From contig NC_090323.1 of NCBI RefSeq assembly GCF_040869045.1, positions 263,070,392 to 263,134,391 on the forward strand: a stretch of DNA of 64,000 nt, written 5' to 3'. This DNA is from Eurosta solidaginis. Taxonomy: Eukaryota > Arthropoda > Insecta > Diptera > Tephritidae. The notes under the pieces were generated by a model. It was not told the DNA's origin. It ran no database searches and worked only from the letters and a program-made list of their open reading frames with translations. The position numbers were made by a program, and so were the translations under genes. Positions 21,686-32,615 of the stretch are shown one piece after another; the stretch's first letter is position 1, and each line of letters opens with the position of its first letter.

Positions 21686-24600
21686 TTAGTTTTCTTGATC
21701 TGTCACTTCAACTGGTAGTATGCAAATTTTCTGAACAGGCCTTGTGAGTTTCCCGGTTGCAGTCTTCACGATCACCGATCTGATATGTCCATCTTTACTT
21801 TCAATGACCTCTATCACTCTTGCTATCGCCCACTGTGCTGGCGGAAAGTTTTCGCTCTTCAATAATACTAACTGTCCAATCTTGACTGGCTCTGTTTCTC
21901 TTCTCCATCTCTCTTGTAGGGTAACTAAATACTCTTCACTCCATCGCTTCCAGAAATGTTCCAACATCCTTTGTCTATCTCTCCACAGCCTAACACCATA
22001 CGTACCAGGCTGTTCCTCTATCGCATAAGGTGGAGGCAAAATGATTGGCTCTCCGACAAGAAAATGACCTGGAGTCAACGCTTGACAGTCCGGTGGGTCA
22101 TCACTGAGTGGATGGAGCGGTCGAGAATTCAGTATGCCTTCTATCTCTGTTAACAATGTGATAAACTGCTCATATACCATAATTTTCATCCCTATCACTC
22201 TGACCAGATGATGCTTCATGGACTTAACCGCAGCTTCATATATACCTCCTTGATGAGGTGCTGCTAGCACCATGAAGCGCCATTCAGTCCCTTTCACATT
22301 CATATGGTCGAACACTTCTTTTGTTCGCCATGATTCTATCGCCTTTTTCAATTCTTTCGCAGCTCCGACAAATCTTGTGCCATTGTCACTATACATCCTT
22401 TCACATCTACCTCGCCTGCTGATAAATCTGTCATAGCAGGCTAAAAAGGCTACTGAAGTCAGCCCTCCGACTGCTTCAATGTGTACTGCTCTCGTTTTGA
22501 GACAAACAAAAATAGCTACCCAGTGCTTCCTCTTCTCAATCATGCCTTCTCTATCTATCACTCTTATCTCAAAGGGACCTGCATAGTCAACTCCTGTGTG
22601 CAGAAATGGTTTTCCTACTTGTACTCTATCTCCTGGCAAGTCAGACATGAGCTGCTGCTCAAATCGATGATTATACCGCACGCATACTATGCATTTATGC
22701 AAGTAATTTCTTATCTCACTACGTAACTTCGGAATCCAATACTTTTGCCTGATGTGCTGCATCATGATTTGTGTGGCGCCATGCTTTGTCTTCCTATGAG
22801 CATAGTCTATCATAAGCCACGCTAACCTGGAACCATTTGGAATGACTGCAGGATGCTTCATCTCATACTCTATCCCTGCTGCTGATATCCTGCCACCAAC
22901 CCGAATAAGCCCATTCTTATCCATTATTGATTTCAATGCTTCGAGCTTACTTTTCTCAGGCAACTCTTTGCCACACTGCAGTGCAGCGTAATCTTTCGCG
23001 TAAATTTCCTGTTGGGCCTTTCTCAACATATACTCTAAAGCAGAAACTTTCTCCTCAGCTGTGGGTGTATATGTACCTATTTTTCTCCTCTTTGATCTTC
23101 TCATTCTTTCCCTGCCTTTCACTTTTTCTACGAATCTAATAACGTAGCTGAGAATATTTATTACTTTCTCTAATTTACTGACATAAGTAAGTAATGGAAT
23201 CTCCCTTCCAGACTTACCATCAACTATTGAAAGGCCTGGCTTGAAAGCCATTACCACGTGCACTTTCATTTCTATCTCAATTTCTTTTGGCACATCTTTC
23301 CCTATCTCTGCCATTGGCCATTGTTCCATCGGCATACACAACCACTTGGGGCCATGCTTCCACAAGCTGTTCTCCACCAGTTCTCCCGGTTTTAACCCTC
23401 GACTCAACAAGTCGGCTGGATTTTCTTTTGTGTTCACATACTTCCAACAATTAATGTTAGTGTTTGTTTGCACAGATGCAACCCGATTACCCACAAATGG
23501 CTTTAGATTGCATGGGAGCTTACGTATCCAGTGAAATGTGACCAATGAATCCGTCCATAAAGTATACTTTACTGACTGCCATTCCATTGAACCTTTTCCT
23601 TCTGTTAAGAGTCTACCTAGCAGCTCTGCCGCTGCTAGCTCTAATCTCGGTATAGTAACTGTTCGTGATGGAGCAACCCGCGTTCTAGAAACCACGAGCT
23701 TGCTCGTTACCTTCCCCTCTGGGTTTTCTGATCGTACATAAATGACAGCGCCATATGCTGTCGAGGACGCATCAGAAAAACCATGAATCTCTATCTTACT
23801 GTTCCTGGCTGTGCCCAGCCACCTATCTATCTGGAAGTGCTCCAGCAAAACTATCTCTTGCCAATATTCTCTAAATTTCTCTTCTAGGTGGTCAGTGACC
23901 GTCTCATCCCAACCAAGGCTTAATCTCCATAAGTCTTGTATGATTATTTTGCCCACAATGGTAACTGGGGAGATGTATCCATTCGGATCATATAACTGAG
24001 CTACACAACTCAATATTGATCTTTTCGTAACTTTCCCTTCTATTTCAGGTGTCTTAACAACAAATGTGAATGTATCTTTCTCTATTAACCATCTCAGTCC
24101 AAGAACTGACGCTTTTTCGTTTTCCATAAGCATCATTGATTCATTCGCGTCAGAACTCATTGCTTCTCTTAATTCTCTGTGATTGGACTTCCACTTTCGC
24201 AATTCGAAGCCTCCGCTTTTCAGGACAGCATCGATTTCTTTCGCTAATTTGATAGCCTCTTTCCCCTCATTTTCGCCTGTCACAAGATCGTCCATATAAA
24301 AATCATTTTCTATCACTCTCGTTGCCTTTGGAAGAGAATCCCTGGCATCTCTAGCACACTGAATAACTGCCCTTACCGCGTTATGAGCCGACGATGTCAT
24401 GCCATATGTAACAACGGTTAGCCAGTATTCCTGCAACCTATCTCTTGGGCTTTCACGCCAAAATATCCTTTGCAGATTCCACTGCTCTTTTGCTACTTTC
24501 ACCTGCCGAAACATCATCTTGATGTCGGCACTAATTGCCACTCTGTGTCTTCTAAATCTCATTACAATCTCCGATAAATCTCTCCGTAGCTTTTCGCCGA

Positions 24601-25786
24601 GCATCTGGATATCATTGAGTGATATTCCTCTCTCTGTTTTACAGCTTGCGTTGAATACAACGCGAAATTTCTTGGTCACGTAATGATGTGGTATGTAGTA
24701 CACCATTTCATCTGGCTTAGCTGCCTCCGTAACCTTTAGCATGTGTCCGAGACTTTCATACTCTCTCATAAATTCAATATACCTCTCTCTTAACTCAATC
24801 TCTTTCTCTAACTTTCTCTCCAGGTACATAAATCGCCGCAATGCTATGTTCCTGGAACTACCCAGCTCTATTTCTCTAATTGGAATTGTGACCACAAACC
24901 GGCCCTCCAAATCTCTTTTATATGTTTTCAGAAAATTTTGCTCAACTTTCTCTTCTTCCGCCGTACGTCTGGGACAGCCTCCTATCACATCTATCTCCCA
25001 GAATCTCTTGACTAGCTGACTCAATTCCTCACAGCCTTGGCACTCTATCATTCCAATCACAGCGCCTGTCTCTTCGTTGTATCGTTGTGAGTGTGGGCCA
25101 AACACTATAATTCCCAGGAGTGTTTCCATAAGGATGGTTGAATCTACTTCTCTAGTCACAACTTTCACTATTACTTTAGCAAGAAACTTGACACCCAACA
25201 ACATACTTACTGAGCCATTCACCCAATATTCAGGGTCAGCAAATGGGATTTTTGTTGGATTCTCCTTTGGTGAAAGATCTATCCCTACACCTGGCAATTC
25301 CATTTGCCAGTTACTTTTTCTTGGTATAACACAGAACTCATCTTCTATACATGCATCCGAGTCGAACCATGGTACGACTTTTATGAATGTTTTTCTTCTC
25401 ACATCAACTTCATTCCCATTGATACCAATCATTTTGCTCGATGCTGAAAACACCACCAGCTGACATGATCGAACTATGTCATGCTGAACAAGATTAGGTT
25501 GTGCACCTGTATCTAACAAGGCACGAAATGGCTCATACCTAATACCCTTCACTTCTATTCTCACCTTTGCTGTTGGCAGAAGAGCCATGCTGGGATCCTC
25601 CCTCGAGTTAAAACAAGTTGAATATGATAAAGACTGGTTTACATCTTTATTTGCAATAAGGTTATTTCCTTTTTCAATAGATAATGCCTTAAGCCTATTC
25701 TCTAATGCTTCATTTCGCTGCTCTAATGAAGTTATTCTATCGCCAACGTTATTCTCTATCACCTTCTTTCTCTTCGGTGCTAGTCA
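21686..25786 (-). CDS. Bel/Pao Pol: protease, RT, RNase H, integrase
   Basis: About 1,360 codons open in the same frame as the upstream gag, separated from it only by one TGA (25,784-25,786). A short coiled coil (ITSLEQRNEALENRLKAL) comes first. Protease active site is ALLDTGAQPNLV at about residue 84. RT: VVFNASCKTERGISLND, ISADIKMMFRQVKV, and the YMDD box in FYMDDLVTGEN. RNase H: GFSDASSTAYGAVIYV, RLELAAAELLGRLL, TDSLVTFHWI. Integrase: HHCC (HRKTKHGATQ ... CIVCVRYNH), Asp in TGVDYAGPF, Asp in MYSDNGTRFVGAA, Glu in GIYEAAVKSMKHH. Domain order and motifs are Bel/Pao. It could be expressed only by reading through the TGA. Confidence 0.93.
25780..25786 (-). promoter_or_regulatory. candidate stop-codon readthrough site between gag and pol
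   Basis: Minus strand TGA CTA G, in frame between gag and pol. UGA followed by CUAG is the best-known leaky termination context in animals and their viruses. It may regulate the Gag to Gag-Pol ratio, or it may be a plain nonsense mutation of a normally fused frame. Confidence 0.5.
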
Positions 25787-26460
25787 GGCTGGTGCTGACC
25801 CGTCATCCCTCTTATATTTGACAGTTCGACCTCCTTGGGTTGTGGTCTTCTTACTCTCTCCCTTTCTCTCATCCCGCTCCTGTAGCGATAGGACAGGCTT
25901 CGCCATCTCTCCCGAGGGACATAACGTGCTGTTGTGGAACGGCTTACCAGGGCAGCGCATACATCCACCCTGGTAACATTGATTTACCTTGTGCCCTTTC
26001 TTGAGGCAATTCTCACACAAATTGCGTCGCTGCACGAGATCTTTTCTAGCGCGAAGGCTTAATAGCCTAAAGTCCGAGCATTCCAACAATTGGTGCCTGT
26101 CACTTCCGCAAGCCTCACATGGGAACGTCTTTCCCGGCTTCCTGGCTCTATCACTTGTAGATGGCTGCATGCCAATCGATCTATCTCGTTTTGGGCCTGC
26201 TTGTCTACTCGTACCTATCTCCAACCCACGGAATCTCCTCTCACTTGTACCAGCTGATGCAGCTGCCTGCCTATCTAAGAATTCCAACATCTCTTGAGTA
26301 GTTGGCGCATCATTCTTTCCCTGCAGTTCCCACTGCTTCCCTGTCTCGGGGTCTAATCTCTCATGAAGCATGCGAACTATAAACATGTCCCAGTGCTCCA
26401 CCGGCAGTCCCTGAGCACGAAGCTGCCGTAATGTCTTGTGTGCTTGTTTAAATCAGCCAT
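25787..26460 (-). pseudogene. Bel/Pao Gag, internally deleted
   Basis: Preserved C-terminal half: the Bel/Pao-type stretch GLPVEHWDMFIVRML, then cysteine-rich knuckles (CEACGSDRHQLLEC, CENCLKKGHKVNQC, CMRCPGKPFHNSTLC). An ATG at 26,460 begins MADLNK, probably the original gag start. That frame is not the knuckle frame, and the roughly 300 residues expected between them are absent. The simplest reading is an internal deletion with loss of frame. Gag would form the particle and bind RNA. Confidence 0.8.
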
Positions 26461-26837
26461 TTTCTGTTAAAAGAAAAATGAGAAATCACAAACCAAAACA
26501 ATATTTAGTAAGCCTCTCACTTTGCAAGGCTTTCACAGTTAACAATAACTCTGAATACCTTTATTCTGTTGCGCACCTTTCTCTTAAATAAACAATATTG
26601 CTATATTTCTATCTCTAGATATTATTTATCAAAAATCTTCTTTCACACGCGTGCAAGTTCTAATAGTTATCGAATACCATCATGGGTTTATCGATCAATC
26701 ACTCTATCACTTCTCAAAAAACATATATTATCGAATCGTATATCAATGACATTCACAAGTGAGCATCACTAATAGGATTCGGAGAATTTCTATCACTCTA
26801 TGCTGTATTACGCGTATGCTACTTAATATAAAGTTTT
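26461..26837 (-). other. Bel/Pao leader, no gene
   Basis: AT-rich untranslated leader between the first gag ATG and the 58-bp repeat array. Nothing recognisable in it. Confidence 0.5.
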
Positions 26838-27265
26838 CTTGCACACGCACCTTCTCACCTATCACTCTCTGCGTGTGCTACTCAATAAGAGCTTTTCTTG
26901 CACAGACCCTTTCGCACTATCACTCTATGCGTGCGATACTCATTAGGAGCTTATATTACACAGGCCCTTTCACACTATCACTCTATGCGTGCGCTACTCA
27001 ATAGGAGCTTATCTTACACAGGCCCTTTCACACTATCACTCTATGCGTGCGCTACTCAATAGGAGCTTATCTTACACAGGCCCTTTCACACTATCACTCT
27101 ATGCGTGCGCTACTCAATAGGAGCTTATCTTGCACAGGCCTTTTCACACTATCACTCTATGCGTGTGCTACTCAATAGGAGCTTATCTTGCACAGGCCCT
27201 TTCACACTATCACTCTATGCGTGTGCTACTCAATAGGAGCTTATCTTGCACAGGCACCTTTTCAC
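26838..27265. repeat. 58-bp tandem repeat array in the Bel/Pao leader
   Basis: About seven units with core ctactcaataggagcttat, followed by a cttkcacaggccctttcaca segment. The core recurs at about 26,946, 27,004, 27,062, 27,120, 27,178 and 27,236, every 58 bases. The left units are more diverged. The array lies between the 5' LTR and gag. Confidence 0.9.
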
Positions 27266-27536
27266 AACTTTCACACAATGGATACCAAGCATTTTCACCC
27301 CCATACTAGAAGGGTGTTTCTTGTATTTTGCTCAATCGGCACCAACTCTGTCACTAGCACAGACTCATCACAATGTGTATATATTTCTTACACTCTGTCA
27401 CTATTCGTATAGCAAATAAACAACGTAATTGCTTTCTTCCAACTATCGCAACAACAGAATAAAGGCACTTTCACATATTCTATTTTCTTTCACATTTAGT
27501 GGACTGTAAAACCTTTCTCTTACCAATAAAGATTTA

Positions 27537-28466
27537 CTTACTTACTTACTTACTTAATTGGCGCTTAACCGTCTAAACGGTTATGGCCGTCCAACAAGGC
27601 GCGCCAGTCGCTCCTTCGCTCCGCCAACCGGCGCCAATTGGTCTCACCAAGGGAGTTTAAATCGTTTTCCACCTGGTCCTTCCAACGGAGTGGGGGCCGC
27701 CCTCTACCTCTGCTTCCATAGGCGGGTTCCGATAGAAACACTTTCTTGGCCGGAGCATCATCTTTCATTCGCATAACATGGCCTAGCCAGCGCAGCCGCT
27801 GCGTTTTAATTCGCTGGACTATGTTGATGTCTGCGTATAGCTCGTACAGCTCATCATTAAATCTTCTTCGGTACTCGCCATCGCCAACGCGTAGAGGTCC
27901 ATAAATCTTTCGAAGAACTTTTCTCTCGAACACTCCCAAAGCCGCTTCATCTGCTGTTGTCATGGTCCATGCTTCTGCCCCATATAGCAGGACGGGTACG
28001 ATAAGTGACTTGTAGAGTATGATTTTCGTTCGCCGAGAGAGGACTTTACTTTTCAATTGCCTACCTAGTCCAAAGTAGCATTTATTGGCAAGATTGATTC
28101 TTCGCTGGATTTCAGTGCTGATGTTGTTGCTAATGTTGATGCTGGTTCCCAAATAAACGAAGTCTTTTACTATTTCGAAATTATGGCTGCCAACAGTAGC
28201 GTGGTTGCCAAGGCGCATATGCGCTGACTCTTTGCTCGATGACAGCAGGTACTTCGTTTTGTCCTCATTCACCATCAAACCCATCTTTACCGCTTCTTTT
28301 TCCAGCTTGGAGTAAGCAGAACTAACAGCGCGGGTGTTTAGGCCGATGATATCAATGTCATCAGCATATGCCAGTAATTGCACGCTTTTATAGTATATTG
28401 TTCCAGTGCGGTTAAGTTCTGCAGCTAGTATAATTTTCTCCAGCATCAAATTAAAGAAATTAAAGG
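27537..28466 (-). mobile_element. 5'-truncated non-LTR retrotransposon (LINE) inside the Bel/Pao leader
   Basis: Exact 12-bp target duplication AATAAAGATTTA (27,525-27,536 and 28,467-28,478). The minus-strand 3' end is a TAAG tandem tail (27,537-27,556). The 5' end is truncated within RT, as is usual for LINEs. The clade is uncertain; it may be RTE-related. Confidence 0.88.
27565..28460 (-). pseudogene. C-terminal part of a LINE reverse transcriptase
   Basis: About 297 codons, open to the end. It starts within RT at FNLMLEKIILAAELNR, then the active site LLAYADDIDIIGLN. Next are the VNEDKTKYLL and FVYLGTSINISNN segments and the post-RT region typical of many insect LINEs (LYGAEAWTMTTADE, RLRWLGHVMRMKDD, GRGRPPLRWKDQVENDL). 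The endonuclease and the front of RT are missing. Readable sequence upstream to 28,578 belongs to the Bel/Pao leader. Confidence 0.88.
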
Positions 28467-28944
28467 AATAAAGATTTAGTTTTCCCTTTTTTTCACTTTT
28501 CAAGATTTGGTATAACGAAAGAATACTTTGATTTCTACGTCTTTTCACTGCGAAAATACTTTTACGAATGAAAATCATATTCCTTTCACAATGCCAGCGA
28601 GCCCTTTGTGCTCAACCAGCCGCATTCCCCCTTTTCAATATGTTCATAAACACTATATTGCTAACCGTATTCAGCAGCTTGTGTCTCTCTCACTCAACAT
28701 ACTCTCAATCCAAAATGTAGATATGCAGCGCTCAACATGTTGCATTCCTATCCCTGTATATGCGCAAGGCGCTCTATCACGTTATGTATTGTATGCCAGC
28801 ATGAATGCATAACGTTTAATGCGTAAATGCGCACTCTCTCTACAACTTATACATACGCTGCCATGCGTAATGTATTTTCTTTCTATCTATCTCATCTGTA
28901 TATATGTATCAAACGACACACCATTTTCTGGAAGTTTCTGTCGC
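28467..28944 (-). other. Bel/Pao leader between LINE and hairpin array
   Basis: No gene recognised. Ordinary AT-rich leader sequence. Confidence 0.45.
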
Positions 28945-29245
28945 TTCTTTCAGGCGGCTTCTATCGCATGCATATGTATGTGTGCATCACACACATGCGT
29001 TTGGATTCTTGCATATTTTTCAACAAGTAACAGCCGCCAGTCAGGCGGCTTCTATCGCTATTCTACATAAACATATGTATGTATCGTACATATGCATATG
29101 GACTCCGGTAAATTTCAACACAAACAACTGCCGCCACTCAGGCGGCTTCTATCGCCATCCTACATGGAGATATGTATGTATCGTACATATGCATGTGGAT
29201 TCTTGCAAGTAACTGCCGCCAGTCAGGCGGCTTCTATCGCTGCAT
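28945..29245. repeat. imperfect tandem array rich in palindromes
   Basis: Four units of roughly 85-95 bases. Each has CAGGCGGCTTCTATCGC preceded in most by GCCGCCAGT or GCCGCCACT, so GCCGCC...GGCGGC can pair. Three units also carry atgtatgtatcgtacatatgcat-like palindromes. It lies just after the 5' LTR and may fold as a leader RNA structure. Confidence 0.8.
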
Positions 29246-29337
29246 CCGCGTATGTATGTACAATACATGTATATATAGATTCTTTGACGCACTTACTCGC
29301 ATCTATTCTCTGTTAGCTCCTACATTTCGCTTGCCCA

Positions 29338-29356
29338 TCCGGCTCTACGTGGACCA
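29338..29356 (-). other. possible primer binding site of the Bel/Pao element
   Basis: Minus strand TGGTCCACGTAGAGCCGG, one base from the 5' LTR. The beginning and end resemble the tRNA-Tyr 3' end, but the middle does not fit well. The tRNA is unassigned. Confidence 0.35.
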
Positions 29357-29357
29357 A

Positions 29358-29647
29358 TGTATAATTTGGACCCTTTCTCACAATAAAGAATATAACGGCC
29401 AAAGTTTATAGTTGGGAAAAAATGGTTATAAAAAAACCCAACTCTTTATTTGCTTTAATCACAACCTGTCACAATCAATTCTTCTCTCTATCACTCAAAT
29501 CACAACTGAACTCTTTCACATCTAAAGTCAATCTGGACATGTCAATTTCTAGTCTGGCAAGCGCAGTATTGCCAGACTAGTTTTATTAATAAATGTAATA
29601 CATATAAGGTTGCCAGCCATCATGAAATCGTATCCCGATACGATACA
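29358..29647 (-). repeat. 5' LTR of the Bel/Pao element
   Basis: 290 bp, TGTATAATTTGG...GATACGATACA. It lacks about 6 bases near its start that are present in the other LTR. Followed by the AGATA duplication. Confidence 0.88.
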
Positions 29648-29652
29648 AGATA

Positions 29653-30481
29653 AGAGTAAACTTCAACAATTTTTATTAGCCCCTTGTAAAGCCCATAAGT
29701 ATGTAGGTGAAAAGTTGTTATTATTAAGAATCAAATCATATAGTTGAAGTTTCTTGATATTTGAAATTACGAGGGTTACTCGTCATACAAGTTTGTTTAG
29801 CTAAGTTTAGTAGTAATCATTGTTTAATAAAACACCAATATGAATTTATAAAGTTGTCAAGAAAACAACCTATCATGTGTTAAGTCTTTCTGCTAATTCC
29901 TGGTAGGCATGTCAACCAAAAAGGTAAGAGAAATTAACGTGGGTATCTTCCAATGCATGTTTAGATTGAAGATCATGGTAGGGTAGGGTGCAGAATGCAA
30001 GCGTCGAATGTCACCTTAGACCTTGCACCCTAATACACACTCATAATGGGGAAGTTTCAAATATTCTTAAATCTAATTTTTATGTGACTTCATCATGACT
30101 TGATATTTGCTTGTTCAAACCGAGGAGGTTTCTCCCTTCTTCGGTTCTGCCCGGAGTTCTATAAATTAAAGTTTGTGTAACTGAGGTTGAGTATCGGCAA
30201 AAACCCACCCCACGCCGAAAGAGCTAAGGCACGAGAAAGCTCCATCCGCCGAGACCCCTTCAACCTTTTGTAGTCGAGAATGCTAAGAGTCTAGTTCAGT
30301 TTGTTTGACACTAGCTTGCATTCACCTACATTCAACTAAATGCTCCTGTGATCTCACCTTGCCACATCCCGTTGTGCTATGTCCCATCGGTACCAAAACA
30401 CGTTACCTCACCTACATCTTTGGCTTCCCATTAAGGAGCCAGCGAGCACAAAGATCACATGGCATTCAAATTACCATTAAA
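29653..30481 (+). repeat. 3' LTR of element B, right part
   Basis: Resumes the LTR exactly where the left part stops and matches about 12,573-13,402. The final ACCATTACA is ACCATTAAA here. AACG (30,482-30,485) follows, then Harbinger transposase codons. Confidence 0.88.
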
Positions 30482-31896
30482 AACGAGCAGTTCTTGGACA
30501 AAGTGAGGTTATTAAAGAACTGGAATTCACGTCACAAAATGATTTTAAAAATTACGTTCGTATGAGCAAGGCAACATTTGACCAACTTTTACAAAAAATT
30601 TTCCCACTCATAACGAAACGGGATACAATAATGAGAGAAGCGATTCCCCCTCATCACCGCCTTGCTTTAACTTTGTGCTTTCTAGCTAGTGGCAATAGCT
30701 TTGAAGACTTAAAATTTTTGACAGCAATTGCGCCCCAAACGTTTGGGAAAATAGTTACAGAGACTTGTGATGCCATAATAAGTCAATTGAAAGATTTTAT
30801 TAAGGTAATTATTTATTGATTAAATTATTTGTTTTCGACTAAACAAGAAAAGTTTCATGTGTACATACATGTGTGTCTGAAAATTATTGGTTTTTTTTTT
30901 AATAAGTTTATCTTCTTCAGAAACTTTTCTTTTGCTTGGTCGAACAGTGAATTCCTAAAAAGAAAGATTTATAAGTTTTTCATTACTTTTCAGCTTCCAC
31001 AAACAGAAAAAGATTGGAAGGTAGAAGCGAAAAAATTTTATGCACGTTGGAACTTCCCAAATTGTATAGGCGCAATTGATGGAAAACACGTCAATATAAC
31101 AAAGCCACCTGGATCTGGATCTTTTTTTTATAATTATAAAAAAAAAATGTTCCATCATTTTAATGGCAGTGGTTAATGCTAATTACGAATTTTTGATGGT
31201 GGATCGTGGCACAAATGGAAGAGCATCTGATGCCGGTCTTTTTAGCGAAACAAAAATTTTTTCATCTCTAAAAAATAAAACATTGAAAATTCCTGACCCT
31301 CAGCCGCTTCCAAACTGCGAAGAAAAACTACCATTTGTATTCGTAGCTGACGATGCTTTTCCCCTGTTAGAAAATATCATGAAGCTATTTAGCCACAACA
31401 CACTCAAGGAAGAAGGAATAATTTTTAACTACAGGCTTTCTCGGGCGAGAAGAATTGTTGAAAACTGTTTTGGCATTTTAGCATCAAGATTTAGAATTCT
31501 CCTACAAACTATTAATTTATCACCAGAAAAAGTCACGAAAATTGTGTTAACCTGTTGCTACTTGCATAACTTTTTACGGAGGCAAAATTAGGAGACGTAT
31601 TTTGAAGGTGGATTCGATGTTGAAGAAACAGATCCCGGAGCGATAGAATACGCCGATTGGCATATTGACCATGGACTTACAGCTCTTCAAGCTTCAAGTG
31701 CAAAGAATGCATCCAATTTAGCAAAAACTACTCGAGAAAAATATTGTAATTATTTTAATACAGTGGGAGCAGTTCCGTGGCAAAACAATATATTAAATAT
31801 AAGAAAGTGAATCATTTACGGAATAAAAACAAAATGAATTTTTGTGTTCACAAAAAAAAAAGAAACAATAAAATTTTGACTTTTTTTCTTACCTCA

Positions 31897-32262
31897 AATG
31901 TGTTTGTATTTCATCCTGCAGTGTTGTAACGTCGGCCAAAGGTTCTTCTTGATCTTTCAAAAAGCATAGCAAATCATAGCACCAAAGAGTAGGAACATAT
32001 TCATCCTCAGCACCAGCACCAGACTTCAAACTATCTCTTTTTTTTTTTATTCACGCCGGTATTGCGCCCGCAAACTACTTATTTTTTTTATAACTGTATC
32101 CTTTGTGGCATCAGGATCTACTTCTTTTAATTTTTCGATTAAAGTCGCATAATCATTATTCTTTCTAATTCTATTACAATAATCTTTGCTTTTTACTTGC
32201 CACAATGATGGCAAAGATTTATACATTTCAATAAATTCACTCAGAAATTTTTTATTGTCCAT
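31897..32262 (-). pseudogene. MADF-domain protein of the Harbinger element, fragment
   Basis: Starts MDNKKFLSEFIEMYKSLPSLW, a MADF (Myb/SANT-like) domain, continuing through a YATLIEKL and a KKISSLRAQYRRE helix. A run of A then breaks the frame near 32,045. In the next frame the typical continuation is visible (DEYVPTLWCYDLLCF), ending at a plausible splice donor, ATTTGAG|GTAAG, near 31,897. No second exon follows before the transposase end. PIF/Harbinger elements encode such a DNA-binding partner that helps the transposase reach DNA and the nucleus. This copy is frameshifted and truncated. Confidence 0.82.
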
Positions 32263-32550
32263 TTTACTTTTCCGCGCACGTCTGTTCCGTTCAGAAATTA
32301 CTACGATTATGAGCTATTTCGCCATACACGCACGAACAGTTCGCGTAAATGTTCGCCAAAAATTAAAATATTTTGATTTTTGGCGAACATTTGCGCGAAC
32401 TGGCAAACACCACCTTACACGACAGAAAAGGTCGCAGAAACATGATATAACGGGAATGTTCGCGGAAATGTTCGTGTCATGTATTTGGCGCTTAAGGTTG
32501 GTCGAATCAGCTGTTATAAAGTTACCGATAAAGCACCAATGTCTGCAGCT
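32263..32550. other. right subterminal and terminal region of the Harbinger element
   Basis: Contains the inverted partner of the left subterminal block (32,451-32,493), local inverted tgttcgccaaaaat/atttttggcgaaca, and the terminal repeat ending in AGCT at 32,550, followed by TAA. Confidence 0.75.
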
Positions 32551-32615
32551 TAAATAGGGCTGGTAGGTTATCGATATCCAAAAAATAAAAACATTTTCCC
32601 CACGGTCAATCTTAA

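Larger units (their letters stand above)
21306..29647 (-). mobile_element. Bel/Pao LTR retrotransposon inserted in the 3' LTR of element B
   Basis: 8,342 bp on the minus strand. LTRs 29,358-29,647 (5') and 21,306-21,600 (3'), ends TGTATAA...GATACA, exact 5-bp duplication AGATA (21,301-21,305 and 29,648-29,652), as expected for Bel/Pao. The LTRs are nearly identical apart from a small indel near the start. The gag N-terminal half is deleted, and a LINE lies in the leader. The pol frame is otherwise open. Confidence 0.92.
10647..30481 (+). mobile_element. Ulysses/Osvaldo-like Ty3/gypsy element (element B) with 2.75-kb LTRs
   Basis: Flanked by the 4-bp duplication AACG (10,643-10,646 and 30,482-30,485). 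5' LTR 10,647-13,402; 3' LTR 19,383-21,305 plus 29,653-30,481, interrupted by a Bel/Pao element. Without that insertion the element is about 11.5 kb. Order: LTR, tRNA-Lys primer site, RING-containing Gag, protease, RT, RNase H, integrase. The very long LTRs and the tRNA-Lys primer recall Drosophila virilis Ulysses (established knowledge). A one-base deletion in RNase H and a nonsense codon near the integrase end make it inactive. Confidence 0.92.
9718..31810 (+). pseudogene. HARBI1-like DDE transposase, split by four insertion boundaries
   Basis: Coding pieces join through the target duplications: 9,718-9,725 (ATG AAT AC), 10,135-10,141, 10,547-10,646, then 30,486-30,804, an intron (GT at 30,805, AG at 30,992-30,993), and 30,994-31,810. 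The region across the element B insertion reads as typical Harbinger N-terminal sequence (IWCKELFKKRAVLGQS, then NDFKNYVRMSKATFDQLL). DDE landmarks: CIGAIDGKHVNI, VDRGTNGRASDAG, and the Glu in ARRIVENCFGIL. The C-terminus REKYCNYFNTVGAVPWQ is typical. Further damage: a frameshift in a run of A near 31,138-31,147 and an in-frame TAG at 31,589-31,591. The gene once cut and pasted the element; it is now dead. Confidence 0.88.
9569..32550 (+). mobile_element. PIF/Harbinger DNA transposon, exploded by nested insertions (nest I host)
   Basis: Left subterminal DNA (AAGCGCCAAATACACGACAC, from about 9,604) is inverted at 32,451-32,493. The right end (32,494-32,550) is the Harbinger-type terminus AGCTGCAGACATTGGTGC on the minus strand, followed by TAA. 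Between them lie a transposase gene (plus) and a MADF-domain gene (minus), the usual two-gene layout of this superfamily. With the insertions removed (9,726-10,134, 10,142-10,546 and 10,647-30,485) the element would be roughly 2.3-2.6 kb. The outermost left terminal repeat was not found, so the left boundary is approximate; part of it may have been lost. Confidence 0.8.

Noticed and set aside
21744..25976. Many plus-strand open frames of 60-130 codons
   Set aside because: All lie opposite the Bel/Pao pol and gag, whose protein motifs are unambiguous on the minus strand.
26838..27265. Regular repeats considered as a CRISPR array
   Set aside because: The 58-bp units are adjacent with no unique spacers, in eukaryotic transposon DNA. 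It is a tandem array.
30305..30565. 86-codon frame across 30,481
   Set aside because: It spans the LTR/Harbinger junction and is in the wrong frame for the transposase.
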